From Athripsodes cinereus (taxonomy: Eukaryota; Arthropoda; Insecta; Trichoptera; Leptoceridae), in contig OX388307.1 of the NCBI GenBank assembly GCA_947579605.1, forward strand, positions 33,147,237-33,211,236: a DNA stretch of 64,000 nucleotides, read 5' to 3'. Below are positions 1-11,315 of this stretch, piece after piece (positions within the stretch are counted from its first letter, which is position 1; the number at the start of each line of letters is the position of its first letter). The position numbers were made by a program, and so were the translations under genes. Below the pieces are notes generated by a model. The model had not been told where the DNA came from. It did no database searches and was given only the letters and a program-made list of their open reading frames with translations.

Positions 1-510
1 TAAATTTAACACATGAAACTGCCATATAAGGCTTAGAAAAGACAACGTCACCTCAATTGGTAGTGCCCCGGACGGGACTTGAACCCGCACTCCCATCTTA
101 TTGCGAGATGTGCTTTGTCCAATTAAGCTACCGGGCGACATACCAGAGGCTTCGATATTCTCTCTTATAAACCCAATGACAGCTTCATGTGTAGGTATTG
201 TTCTGGGATACCTAGCATGGGTACCGCATGCTGGGTACTTCCAAGTGTAGGTAGATAGGGTCGTACCTATCGTTTTTACAACCTACGTACTAGGCATTAT
301 TCCTTTAGTGACATCTATCTATATTTTTGTAATAATTTTTGGTTCTGTATCATTGCAATTAGCCTTGATGCGAACCTAGATGTCGCTAGGTGTCACCGAA
401 CTAATTTCTCACTGAGCAGATGAGTCGACAGGTATATTTATCGTTGTTGTTTTTACAATTAACCATTGTATGAGGTCACATATGTAAATTTAACACATGA
501 AACTGCCATA
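1..510. repeat. Insertion bounded by a 26-bp direct repeat
   Basis: The first 26 bases of the window recur exactly at 485-510. The 458 bp between them include the tRNA-like segment at 62-138. The layout fits a retroposed insert flanked by a long target-site duplication, lying in the first intron of the YARS2 gene. The left border coincides with the window edge, so the true repeat length is unknown. Confidence 0.45.
62..138 (-). pseudogene. tRNA-like sequence (degenerate tRNA or SINE head)
   Basis: Read on the minus strand it has an A box (TAGCTTAATTGG), a B box (GGTTCAAGTCC), a 4-bp D stem, a 5-bp anticodon stem (CATCT/AGATG) and a 5-bp T stem with one G-U pair. Two things argue against a working tRNA. 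The acceptor stem pairs at only five of seven positions because its first two bases are swapped. The anticodon loop CGCAATA has G, not U, at position 33. It is probably a decayed tRNA copy or the pol III head of a SINE. Amino-acid identity cannot be assigned reliably. Confidence 0.55.
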
Positions 511-855
511 AATTTACTTAGATAGACTAGAATTTCCCAGATGAAGTACTATTCACATAAATATTAAAAGAAATACATAGATCACATTTGACCACAATGT
601 ACTTAAAGTAAATATTTACCTTAAATACTGATAAATACTATACTCAAACATTAAGAAGGATGTATTAAGTAAAAGGAAAAATAAATAAAAAAATCCTTCG
701 AAAACATTATTACTCAGGTAAATTGCTACAAATCTAAAAAAAATTGAAAAGATGTTAGGTGTATTTCATAATCTAAAATTGTATCAGAGTATATTCGGTA
801 ACAATTGTGCAAGACGTACAAAAAGACCAAAATAATGTATGAAACAAAATCTTAC

Positions 856-992
856 ATTTCAGTATCTGGAAATACTTCATCAATTATTCCCCTCTCTTGC
901 AATCGCAAAATATTCTTCTTACTACATAACCTCACGCTAAATATCGTTGCTATCTTTAGCTTTGTAAAAAGAGCTTTGCAACCCACGTTCAT
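856..992 (-). CDS. YARS2: Mitochondrial tyrosyl-tRNA synthetase, first coding exon (partial)
   Basis: The start codon is at 992-990 and the frame runs 45 codons plus two bases to a GTAAGA donor at 855. The product begins with a basic, hydrophobic stretch free of acidic residues, as expected of a mitochondrial presequence. It then reads LRLQERGIIDEVFPDTE, which matches the segment just before the catalytic Rossmann fold of mitochondrial TyrRS (human form: QKARGLFKDFFPET). The enzyme charges mitochondrial tRNA-Tyr. No later exon was found between 855 and 1, so the gene continues to the left. Intron 1 carries the 1-510 insertion. The identification rests on one short conserved segment, so the name is likely rather than certain. 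Confidence 0.68.
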
Positions 993-1227
993 TATTACCC
1001 CTTTTTGAATACCTCGCTTACAATTAATGACAATGCAATGGTGCTTGTTATTTTAATAATAATCAACTTTTTGTACGCTGATTTCAACTGTTATACAATA
1101 TTTGAATATAACCTATCAAAATTAGAGAATAATGGTATGGCAAAAATAATGATTGATATTGAAATCAAAACAAATTAAATGTCAAAATAGCTGTCATTTT
1201 CTATGTATTTCATAGAAAATAGTAAAT

Positions 1228-1490
1228 ATGGGCGGCGTTCATACAGTCGCCGAGTGATCACTCGACGACGCTCCAGCCGTTCACGAACCCGGAGCGAGTC
1301 ATCCGACGACGACTCGCACTGTTGCGTTCAAGGATGTCGCCGGGTGATCAACCGAACAACCGAAATCATATCAAGGTGATTATCGCTCTGACAGTTACCT
1401 TGACGTTTGAGTGATGGCGGTTGCCAAAACAATTGCGAAGTTAATCGTAATTGTGGTGTATTCTTGTCGTATACAATCTTTCAGTATGGA
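1228..1490 (+). mobile_element. Fragment of palindrome-rich DNA element (family 'GGGC-GTTCA')
   Basis: It starts GGGCGGCGTTCAT and contains the palindromic block CGAGTGATCACTCG and the unit GAGTGATGGCGG. The same string of blocks occurs in the same order in the cluster at 9443-11030, for example at 9443-9595 followed by 10081-10180. The fragment keeps one terminus and the subterminal region and ends near 1490 without the other end. No coding capacity is seen. It is a non-autonomous DNA transposon fragment of unnamed family. Confidence 0.6.
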
Positions 1491-1690
1491 TGGAGTTCCA
1501 CGGTGTTAAACACAAAACTTTTGAAAAAATATCTATTATTTTTTTTCTTATTACCTATATTATTTATCAACAATTTTTTTTATTCTTATTATTATATTTA
1601 TCAATTAATGTCCTCGATTTCGTATAATTCTACCAATCTAATGGTTTCGCGTCCGTTCTACCGTCTTTAAGTAAGCGCCATTTTCTTTTT

Positions 1691-2065
1691 ATGAAACGGT
1701 CCAAGTGCACTTGGATGGATAGTTTCGTCCTAGTTGACTTGCTGAAGATTCATTGGTCGGAACACGTCGAAAACGAAGAAGTGTTAACCAGGGTTGGCGA
1801 AAAAAGGCAACTCCTCAAAAGAATCTGCCAACAACGAGCTAATTGGATTGGCCACAACATCAGGCACCCAGGACTGCTCATCGCAATCGCAGAGGGCAGG
1901 ACCGAAGGCACAAATGGCAGAGGTCGACCGAGAGACGCCTATATGGACCAACTGAAGAGGGACATGAGCTGTGGCTCATATATGGAGTTGAAGAGACTGG
2001 CTGAGAATAGGGAGGAGTGGAGAAATAAGTCAAAACTCGTTGCAGACCAATCCAATGGATTGTAA
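1691..2065 (+). pseudogene. Non-LTR retrotransposon ORF2 C-terminal fragment
   Basis: This 124-codon frame ends in the conserved tail of an insect LINE reverse-transcriptase ORF. A basic RQLLKRICQQRANWIGH segment is followed by GRGRPRDAYMDQL and a REEWR motif before the stop. The RT catalytic core is absent, so this is a 5'-truncated copy. The sequence after the stop (2066-2230) is short-repeat-rich 3' flank. Confidence 0.75.
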
Positions 2066-2230
2066 CTCATTATATATATAGTTGACTTGTATGCCCGCTA
2101 CTTGTACAAGTACACTTGGATCACCTGCGTATGTACACTGTTCGAGTATACTTGTAAAAGTGTACTTTGATAGTGTAAGCCAGGTCTAATAAAAATGTAT
2201 CGACTCTGACCATCGAACAAGGCAAGGGGA

Positions 2231-4265
2231 GTCCCAATATTTTTAAACAGAATGGAAGTCCTTCAGACTTCAGCTGAGCTCGCTCTTGGAGCAACTGACA
2301 GAGGAACTAACCGCTAGTGGCTACCCTATTGCATATCTTTATCACTTTTATAAAAAGGTATGGTGTTATCTTATTGACAGAAATGAACTTATAATCAAAA
2401 GATTCGTAATAGGGTACTTGATGGGTGAACCCACGTCATTGACTGCACAGACATCTAACTTTTTTGTACAAAGTCTAGAAAAATAAGCCTGGGGAGAAAA
2501 GTTTTGTCAGTGGGCTCCCAATCTTTTTTAAATTAATGACTACTTTGATATATTTGTTAGTACAGAACTTGAACTGCGCTCCCATTAAACTTTTACTTCT
2601 TTAATTTGTAAATTATAATATTATTTGTTCACATTATAGGACACTACACATTTAACCAAACCAATTTTTTTGGGCATATACTTTATTTATGCAATATTTT
2701 GTAAACTTATATTAGAAGTACTCTTATACAAAACATATATTTCTTAATATGTGTAACTTAACAAAAATATATTTATATTCTAGGTATATCATTTCACAAA
2801 GTGTGAAGTGCTAAAGAAAACTTAAATCCATGTCAAATATTATGAAACAAGGACACTATGACAATATTATATTTATAAATGATCCTACATTTTATTTTTA
2901 TGTAGGTACTTATTATTTATTTTGTGAAGCATTCTTCAGCACTACACTGCAATGCTCAGCTCCATATAATTATAATCTAACATGTAATAATATGAAAAAA
3001 AAAACATACATAATGTGTAGTCGGTGGTTTCATGAAACCTCCTATATTTATTTATCAAGATTTCAAAACAGATGGAGGTTACTGACCATATATACCTATG
3101 TGTAATGTGATGGCTCATTTCATATGAATCTTATTACAAACAACAATATCAGACTGAAACAAAACATAAAAATAAATCTAATTTTTTTATGACTCTACTC
3201 ATTTCCGAATTATTAGGAACAAAATATGATAAAGACATGCTATTTAGGTGATTTATGAGAGTAATCTTAAAGTTATTAATTACAATGTAAGATTGAAGTT
3301 ACATTAAAAAAATACAAAGATGTTGATCACATATATTAAAATACATAGAAAGATATTAATGATTATAGAGAATAATATGGATTGTCAGTATTGTATATTA
3401 TATGGAAGGGAGTAGATAAAGCATTTTATATACGAAAACTTAGGACACCAGAAACAAAATATTGTATACCAATATATATGAAAAACAGTTCCTACTTTAT
3501 TAATCACTTACGCTAATTAAATTGAGATTAACTCCCAATTACTCAATTGCAACAGACTACATAGTACAGTGATTCCTTTTAAAGAATAACGAATAATATT
3601 TTTACTCTGCAATATTACCTACATTTAATATTCTAGTACATTGATCTAGTACACATGTGTTGTGAGTGGTAGGTATAAGTAAAGTATTACCCATTATTAA
3701 GTTGTCCATAAAAAATAAAAAAAAAAACTAATTTTCAACAAGAAAATTATTTAAAATAAATCACTTCCTGAAAATTGTCCACTGCTTGTATTTTTTTAGA
3801 AATTCTGTAAATATGGACTTTATTTATTGCCCTGCATGATATCATAGTACCTACTAATAAAATAATAGTATCCAATATCCATGTAGTGTAATTTACTCCA
3901 CTTGTGGGATATGCCATGATGGTGTGTAATCTAATAAGCATTGTAAAGAATGTAGACCTGTACTAAACATAAGTCAATATTTATAACAAATAACAATGTA
4001 TGTAACTAGTTAAATCACTATAAAAATGCAAATCAAATGCATACATTATCATCTACTTCATTCAAAGTTATTAGATAGTGCACAAATATTTTGGTTAGTC
4101 ATGATAACCAAATAAAGTGAAAAAATCAAGAGGCAATTTATGGCTACTGGCTATTATTATGTGAATAAGATTAGCCTTTCCTTTCTATTCGGAGCTCTGT
4201 GGTCCACAGTAAGAATATAATAATGTCAATACATTTAAATGTAAGACCAAACATTAAATCAACAT
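2231..4265. other. AT-rich intergenic region, no gene seen
   Basis: It separates the LINE fragment from the 3' end of PRPSAP and probably includes the PRPSAP 3' UTR; an AATAAA on the minus strand lies near 3827-3832. A short LINE 3'-end remnant with the 'ccacttgtgggatatgcc' signature lies at about 3898-3940. Only short frames without recognisable domains are present. Confidence 0.5.
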
Positions 4266-7200
4266 TTAATCCTCCAAAGTAACATTTTTGAAAAGATAGG
4301 ACATAGACTCTTTGTTGTGAATACGTCTAATAGCTTCACTAAGTAAAATAGAAATGTCCACTGTTTTGATTTTATGACACTGCATTTTCTGCAGTTCATG
4401 AGGGACAGTATTAGTGACCACTACTTCGTCAATGGGCGAGTCTTCTATTAGTCTCGGAGCATCGGATGAGAGGAGGCCATGTGTAGCCAGAACGTAGATC
4501 TTGTATGCTCCCCTCTCTTTTAACACTTCTGCCGCAGCAACAAATGACTGGACATCATCTATCAGGTCATCCTATGAAAAATAAAAAAAATGTTGTAGAT
4601 TTAACAATATTATGTTACTTGCCAATTATTGTTTTTGCAAATAGCATATGATGACGATATGAACCTACCACCATGATAGCAATACGTCCTCCTACATCTC
4701 CCACTACATTGATTGGTGGTTTCTCTTTGGCTGGATGGACTGGCACTCCCACAGACACGTCCATGGTTCTGGACCTGGTTCACATAAAGTACTACATTAT
4801 TTTATGAACCACATATATTTACATTATGTGTGTGCATTGAGTGATTCTAAATTTAATTTAATTTGTCAAGACATACAAGTAATTACCTGGGCAATGTTGG
4901 TGGTGAATATCTCCCATCTACTTCATCACATTCTGACTCCTTCTGTTCTCCGTGGATTACAGCAATTCCAAGTCTCAACCTCTCTGCATAAGATGTGGCC
5001 TTTTTAGCAGAACCAGGATTACGAGCCACAATTACTGAGTTTCTATAGTCAGGAATCTATTAGAACCAACATTAAAATATATTAAATTATGCTATTACTC
5101 AACACCAAGCTTACTGTGTTATATCATTCACATAAAAGGGTTTCTGTTGATAACATATTGTATTTTAGTTGAATGAAATATTCAACAATAAACTTGACCA
5201 TTGTATTATGTGACTACTGGTATTTACTTATATACGAGGTTTGTTAAGAAAAAAATGAGACATTTTAAATTTTGCGGGTTTGGAGAGTCCGATTGTCAAA
5301 CATTTTTTTTATTTTGTTGGTATACATGTCCCTGAAGTATGATAAAATTTTCAGCTGTATTTATTGTTTACTTTGTCCGTGACAGCCGCTAAGGTTTTTT
5401 TCATCAGTTGTTGATGTACAGGGCGTTCGTTCTCTTCACGGCCATCTTGGAAGCGCTTATGACACTCGTAAACTCTTGTTTTACTCATAACAGACTCATC
5501 AAAGGTCTTTGTTAACATTTCACACGCTTTGTTATACTTTATTTCATTTTTTACACAAAATTTGATACCTACAAATACTTATAAATCCATTTTTTTTAAC
5601 AAACGAAAATCGCCGAGCTTTTAAAACACGTCTAACTTTAGTGGCTGCCACAGACAAAGTAAACAATGAATACAGCTGAAAATTTTATCATACTTCAGGG
5701 GCATGTATACCAACATAATATAAAAAATATTTTAACAATCGGACACTCCAAACTCGCGAATTTTAAAAATTACCATTTTTTCTGAACACCCCTCGTATAT
5801 GTTTTAATATAATAACAATGGAAAGAATAAAATAAATATTACAAGTTTGATAAGGTCGGTGTAAACACTATGAAAGTTCGTTTCTACAAATTGATGAAAA
5901 TAACTTAAGCAAAAAACACTATCTACTTTCACAAAATAATTTTATAAAAGGTCTTTCACAATTGTGTGCTTTCAGTGCCAAACTCCTAGAAGTTAAACAA
6001 AAGCATAAAGACAGACTTGAACCTATATTAATATAGTCACAGTTTTGATACTAATAAATGTAATTTTAGTTTATAAATGAAATAAGTCACAAAATGAACA
6101 TCCTCAATTATATTTGCATACAAAAGTATAAAAATCAAAACAGACAAATAATTTAATATCTAGGTAGAACCTCTTGATTTCCCTATAACCATCACCCCCA
6201 ACCCTCCCACCACATAATCTTACTTGTAATTATCATAGTTGATTAAGATAAAACACCTCTATCTAGTATTTCCACAGTGATTTTCTTAATTGCGAGCTAG
6301 CTTACAGACTTACACTCTAAAAAAATGACTTTATGTTAGCCTGATGATGAGAACGGAAGCTCTTAAAAACCGGCTCCTGATTAATAAAGTCACTGTGGAA
6401 GTACTAAATAAGTATGTGTTTTTTTATGAATTCAAAATGAAATTTCACCAAGTACCGTCAGTCGATAACTACTTTTTGTTTAGTTTCTAACTGTCTGACA
6501 CTGACAATGAAAATTTTTGAAAGGTCTCTCAACAAAATAATTTAGATAAAATGTTTTTTTTTTGCTTAACTCGTTTTTATTAATTTGTACAAAATAAACT
6601 ATTATAGACATAGGATTAAAGGGATTTCATTAGAAAATGATAGTAACTAAAACACTCACACATTCTTGAATGTATTGCAATAAAAATGGCGATGCTCTGA
6701 GATTATCAACTGGACAATCAAAGAAACCCTGAATCTCTTTTTGATGTAGATCCATAGTGATGATGTGAGTTAAACCAGATTTACACATCATCTTAGCCAG
6801 GAGCTTGGTGACGATACATCCCCTTTTGCGCATTTTACATTGCTTGCTGTACGGCAAATATGGGATCACTCCTACAATAGACTTTGCAGAGGAAGTCTTA
6901 CAAGCATATGCCATGATCAAAAGCTCCATAATGTTGTTGTTTACATCCCTGCATCAACAAACAAACTACTCAGTAACATATTCATTACATATGTTCTTAC
7001 ATTACATCTATATTCTTCCAAAACACATCAACAACTACTAACAATGCAAATAATCCAAATGACAGTGGCTGTTGAAACACTAAAAACCAAATATTTGCAC
7101 TTATTCAACATACAATATTACAGCAGATATAAAATTGTGATAATAATATATACAAAAGATGGAAGTAACTAAATGCCTTTATTTTTCAAATGTTTCGTGA

Positions 7201-8940
7201 TTAACACTGTGGAATTCCACATTTGTTATTAATTTAAAAATAAAAGAAACATTGAAAACATAAAATATTTATTATAAATATCCAAATCCCACCCATATCA
7301 TCTCCACTCTCGTCTCTGCTTCTTTATACTCCACCCCTGCCCCCAACCACCACTCCTTCACCTTCACCCCAACATCTTTGAAATTATTTAGTTTAGTATT
7401 GTTACTGATGATGGAACAAGTAGTTCTGAAAACGTTATAACTAAATACTGTTCTTTGAGAGGAAAATACAATGATTCTTGTATTTTTAAATTAATAATAT
7501 ATATGCCTTTATTTTTTTATCTCGGATTCAGAAAAAAACTCAAGAGGGGGGAGCCAAAGATATTTTGAGCTACCTTTACTTCTATCATAATAAAAAAAAA
7601 TAATCAAGTCACATGCAAAGTTTAAGAAAGTTTTATTTAAACTGATTATACACATATACAAGACAATGCCATTTTATTTAAACTAATTACACACATATAC
7701 TAGACATTGTCAATAGCCCCCGCAAGGGGCGCCCCCCATATGTATTCGCCACTAATCCCATCACAGCATATCCCTCAAGTGGGGTAGTTGACAAACCAGC
7801 CACATGTAACAAGCATACAAACCGTCCTTTCTGTGCCAATGAAAAAATACAATTTTCGATTTGTCATACATCAAGATACACAATACATGGGCTCAAGATG
7901 GGATAAGATTATACGAACCTTGTATACATTAAAATTTAGGATTAGACAAAGTTAATATTATATCAAATCAAAACTGAACATTTAGTCTAAACAGTCAATA
8001 CTAAAATTTTAGTCATCTAAATCAAACATCATCATGGATAATTCACTTGATATGTAATTTAATATTTATTTATTTATTTATTTTGGTCAACGGAACACTA
8101 CAGACAATACATATATGTTTAGTACAATAATACAATAATCAACAACAAGTATACAATGCAATGTCCAGTTTATAAGTGTTCATATATTATTCTGTTAAAT
8201 CAAATCAAAGCCCAATTGGTTGTCATACATAATTAAAAACAATAATAAAAAAGAAATTAAGAGTAAAAACACAAAATTAACAATCAATATGATGTATATG
8301 AATACTAACTTTGTACCAGTCTGTACTATGTATATATCCTTTCCTCTGACAGAGTCTCCTATCTCCACCATGGTCTCCCGATTGGTCTTGTGGTACACGG
8401 CACAACCACCATTTTTAACACCCAGGCGGCTGTAGTAAAAGTAAATATCGGTAATACTACATCTAAACATTAAAATTATGTACATTATTTTGCCACAGTG
8501 GAAGTACTAAATAGATTCTGGGTCATAAAAACGCTCAAAGTTGTTCACGATTATTCGGGGTGACATTCACCACTCACTGCAACTTCATGGTCGCTCAGGT
8601 CACTCGACGTCGAGCGACATTTATGCTCCCTTGAACGACGCCAAGGAGAACAAGCTGCATGTATGCGTTTTGCTACAGCAAATGTTTGTATCATCTAATT
8701 ACACAATTCTTTACAATTAAATATTAAAAATTTCTGGGTATGTACATTAGTGGTCGGTATAAAACAATTAATTAGCTATAGGATGATTGATAAGATACAA
8801 AATGCCTTGACATCTGCTGGGGTCAAATGATAACCAAATATGTGACATTAAATACTATATTACCTGGCAATCAAATTAGCCAACTCCACATGAGAGTTGC
8901 CTGCAATGAGACAGATGTCTGATGTTATCGGACCTTCCAT
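4266..8940 (-). CDS. PRPSAP: Phosphoribosyl-pyrophosphate synthetase-associated protein
   Basis: Six coding exons: 8940-8864, 8429-8310, 6948-6660, 5056-4887, 4774-4669 and 4571-4266. They total 1068 nt (355 aa) and every junction keeps frame. The closest family match is vertebrate PRPSAP2 (369 aa). Recognisable segments include [45 protein letters not shown] and [15 protein letters not shown]. PRPSAPs are non-catalytic partners that bind PRPP synthetase and restrain its activity in purine, pyrimidine and NAD supply. In agreement, the PRPP-loop position of true synthetases (DTGGT type) reads DDVQSF here. The start ATG is the first in its exon. That exon's acceptor is at 8974, so at least one non-coding 5' exon lies upstream and was not located. 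Introns hold a mariner derivative and Penelope-related repeats. The gene is head to head with WDR3. Confidence 0.93.
5235..5795 (-). mobile_element. Internally deleted mariner transposon with long TIRs
   Basis: The element is flanked by TA dinucleotides (5233-5234 and 5796-5797). Its ends begin CGAGG and are inverted repeats that match imperfectly for roughly 150 bp. Between them, on the minus strand, is the N-terminal helix-turn-helix region of a mariner transposase, with segments resembling [18 protein letters not shown] and [17 protein letters not shown]. The DDD catalytic domain is missing. It is a non-autonomous copy in PRPSAP intron 4 (between the exons ending at 6660 and starting at 5056). 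Confidence 0.85.
6264..6406. repeat. Short element with inverted ends (Penelope-related tail)
   Basis: The left end TAGTATTTCCACAGTGA and right end TCACTGTGGAAGTACTA are inverted copies with one mismatch. The interior has the 'GATGATGAGAACGGAAGC' type of sequence seen at Penelope-like element ends. The right-end motif recurs at about 8494-8511. No coding potential is seen. Confidence 0.5.
7195..7445. mobile_element. Rearranged terminal fragment of a Penelope-like element
   Basis: Two segments match the terminal region at 14395-14670. The block at about 7195-7245 is in the same orientation as 14395-14445. The block at about 7255-7440 (containing 'GATGATGGAACAAGTAG') is the reverse complement of about 14490-14670. 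No protein remains. Confidence 0.6.
7750..7845 (-). repeat. LINE 3'-end fragment
   Basis: It contains 'CATCACAGCATATCCC', 'AGTGGGGTAG' and 'AAACCGTCCTTTCTG'. The same run appears better preserved at about 31886-31975. Dispersed 3' tails with the 'cccacaagtggggnag' signature recur through the window. Confidence 0.5.
8490..8660 (+). mobile_element. Fragments: Penelope-like tail and palindrome-rich DNA element
   Basis: At 8494-8511 lies the 'CCACAGTGGAAGTACTAA' tail also present at 6394-6408. From about 8516 to 8640 the sequence matches one terminal part of the 9443-11030 family, including CAGGTCACTCGACGTCGAGC. This copy shows the uninterrupted form of the site into which copy 2 (10492-10983) is inserted. 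Confidence 0.55.
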
Positions 8941-9595
8941 TGTTATTTCACGTGGAATTCTGAATCCTCTATACCTGAAACATTTCCTAATTCAATGATA
9001 TGATCCATCAAACCTATGTGAAGTGTAAACCTCATTCATGCTTATCAATATAAATTATATATATAGTGTGAATAGCAAAACAAACATTCGTGCGCGAGGC
9101 GGTGTTAATTTTAATATAGAGGGGAAACTCCAAACATTCAAACTACAGGTTTTTATGAAATACACATTCAATTAGGGATAACGAGTAAAATCAAAATCGA
9201 TGATAAACAAAGTATGATGCTTCAGTCACAAGGCAAACCACGAGCAATAAAAAGTTTTAAGAGAAGAACCTTGTTTTGCTGATAAACATTATGTTATATT
9301 ATCTATAATATACCTCTTCAAATAAAACGATAAAACCTGAATAAACAAATATATACGCGAGCAAATCAAAAATACCAGTGACGAAAACTGTTCACTTGAC
9401 ATGCGGTTGACAACCATAGATGTACCAAAGTTTAGATTTGGGCATCGTTCAGGCAGTCGTCGAGTGATCACTCGACGACGCTCGAGCCGTTCACGAAGTC
9501 GGAGGGAGTCACCCGACGACTCGCACTGTCGCGTCCAGGCATGTCGTCGGGTGACAACCGAACAACTGAAATCATAGCAAGGTGATTATCGCTCT

Positions 9596-10080
9596 GGGCT
9601 GGGTTCACGATAGCATGAATATCGCTCGACGTCGAGTGACCTGAGCGACCATGAAGTTGCAGTGAGTGGCGAATGTCACCCCAGATATCGTGAACAACTT
9701 TGAGCGTTTTATGATCCAAATGTCATTGTAATGGCGCCATTTTCGCAAGATTCATTCGCGATCTGAAAAATCTGCACTAACTATTTTAATTTCTCTTCCA
9801 TTTCACTTCTTTAACAAAAAAAATATGATTTTCTATCTTGAAAAATTGTATACGACAAGAATACACCATAATTACGATTAACTTCGCAATTGTTTTGACA
9901 GCCATCATCACTCAAACGTCAAGTTAACTGTCAGAGCGATAATCACCCTGCTATGAATTCGGTTGTTCGGTTGTACGCCCGACGACATCCTGAACGCGAA
10001 AGTGCGAGTCGTCGGGTGACTCGCTCCGGGCGCGTGAACGGCCGGAGCGTGATCACTCGACGACTCTATGAACGCTGCCC
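9596..10080 (+). mobile_element. Young copy 1 of the palindrome-rich element
   Basis: It is 485 bp long, begins GGGCTGGGTTCACGATAGC and ends CTATGAACGCTGCCC, so the two ends are imperfect inverted repeats (GGGC-G-GTTCA). It matches 10492-10983 almost base for base. It interrupts the older inverted copy between GCTCT and TGACAG. Confidence 0.7.
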
Positions 10081-10491
10081 TGACAGTTACTTTGACCGTT
10101 TGACGTTTGAGTGATGGCGGTTGTCAAAACAATTGCGAAGTTAATCTTAATTATGGTGTATTCTTGTCGTATACAATTTTTCAAAATAGAAAATCATATT
10201 TTTTTAGTTCAAGAAGTGAAATGGAAGAGAAATTAAAATAGTAAGTACAGATTTTAGCGAGTAATTTATTTTTTAATAATGTTTAAAATTTAAAATATGC
10301 ATTATCCTAAAACCATTCCTAAATCAAAGCCAATTCAACTATTCAAATTAAAAACGTAATCAAGTAAAGCACGACGCACTACCGCGAATGAATTTTACGA
10401 AAATGGCGCCATTACGATGACATTTGGGTCATAAAAATGCTCAAAGCTGTTCGCGATTATCCGGGGTGACATTCACCACTCACTGCAACTT

Positions 10492-10983
10492 GGGCTGGGT
10501 TCACGATAGCATAAATATCGCTCGACGTCGAGTGACCTGAGCGACCATGAAGTTGCAGTGAGTGGCGAATGTCACCCCGGATATCGTGAACAACTGAGCG
10601 TTTTTATGATCCAAATGTCATTGTAATGGCGCCATTTTCGTAAGATTCATTCGCGATCTGAAAAATCTGCACTAACTATTTTAATTTCTCTTCCATTTCA
10701 CTTCTTTAACTAAAAAAATATGATTTTCTATGTTGAAAAATTGTATACGACAAGAATACACCATAATTACGATTAACTTCGCAATTGTTTTGACAGCCAT
10801 CATCACTCAAACGTCAAGTTAACTATCAGAGCGATAATCACCCTGCTATGAATTCGGTTGTTCGGTTGTACGCCCGACGACATCCTGAACGCGAAAGTGC
10901 GAGTCGTCGGGTGACTCGCTCCGGGCGCGTGAACGGCTGGAGCGTCGTCGAGTGATCACTCGACGACTCTATGAACGCTGCCC
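10492..10983 (+). mobile_element. Young copy 2 of the palindrome-rich element
   Basis: It is 492 bp long with the same termini and order as copy 1. The main difference is that it keeps the full palindrome (CGTCGTCGAGTGATCACTCG) near its right end, which copy 1 has lost in part. It lies about 330 bp upstream of the WDR3 start codon. Confidence 0.7.
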
Positions 10984-11315
10984 AGGTCACTCGACGTAGA
11001 GCGACATTTTGCTGCTTGAACGACGCCGAGTCGACTCCCTCAATGGTCGAAACACAGATGATTAGATGAATGAACGCTCATCAGACTCATCACTCAACAC
11101 TCTGCTTCTTATTATTATGTAGTATTATATTCTCTTTGCTTCTTATCATTTCGAGCGGTCGGGGTCGGAAGTCTCGCATGTTAATAATTTGAGGTTATAA
11201 AGAAAAACGCCGTGTTTGTTGACGTTTTGACATGATTTTGACAGCATCAATTATTAAAGATTTAAAAAGCATTTAAAAGTTTTGGTTCAATATAGTATAT
11301 TGGCAGAAACTAACG

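Larger units (their letters stand above)
9443..11030. mobile_element. Nested cluster of a palindrome-rich non-autonomous DNA transposon
   Basis: An older copy is split into 9443-9595, 10081-10491 and 10984-about 11030. Two younger copies in the opposite orientation interrupt it, at 9596-10080 and 10492-10983. The joins can be read from other copies: 9595/10081 rejoins as in the 1228-1490 fragment, and 10491/10984 rejoins as in 8516-8640 except for about 10 bases lost. The sequence is unusually GC-rich for this window, with repeated blocks such as TCGTCGAGTGATCACTCGA. No ORF of note. It occupies most of the shared 5' flank of PRPSAP and WDR3. Confidence 0.7.

Noticed and set aside
62..138. A functional tRNA gene
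   Set aside because: The acceptor stem has two mismatches and position 33 of the anticodon loop is G. The copy sits inside a repeat-flanked insertion.
3747..3941. 64-codon minus-strand hydrophobic frame
   Set aside because: It overlaps a LINE 3'-end remnant and has no domain or splice context.
9468..9719. 83-codon minus-strand frame with balanced composition
   Set aside because: It is read across the join of the old copy and copy 1 of the palindrome-rich element, so it is a chance frame in GC-rich repeat.
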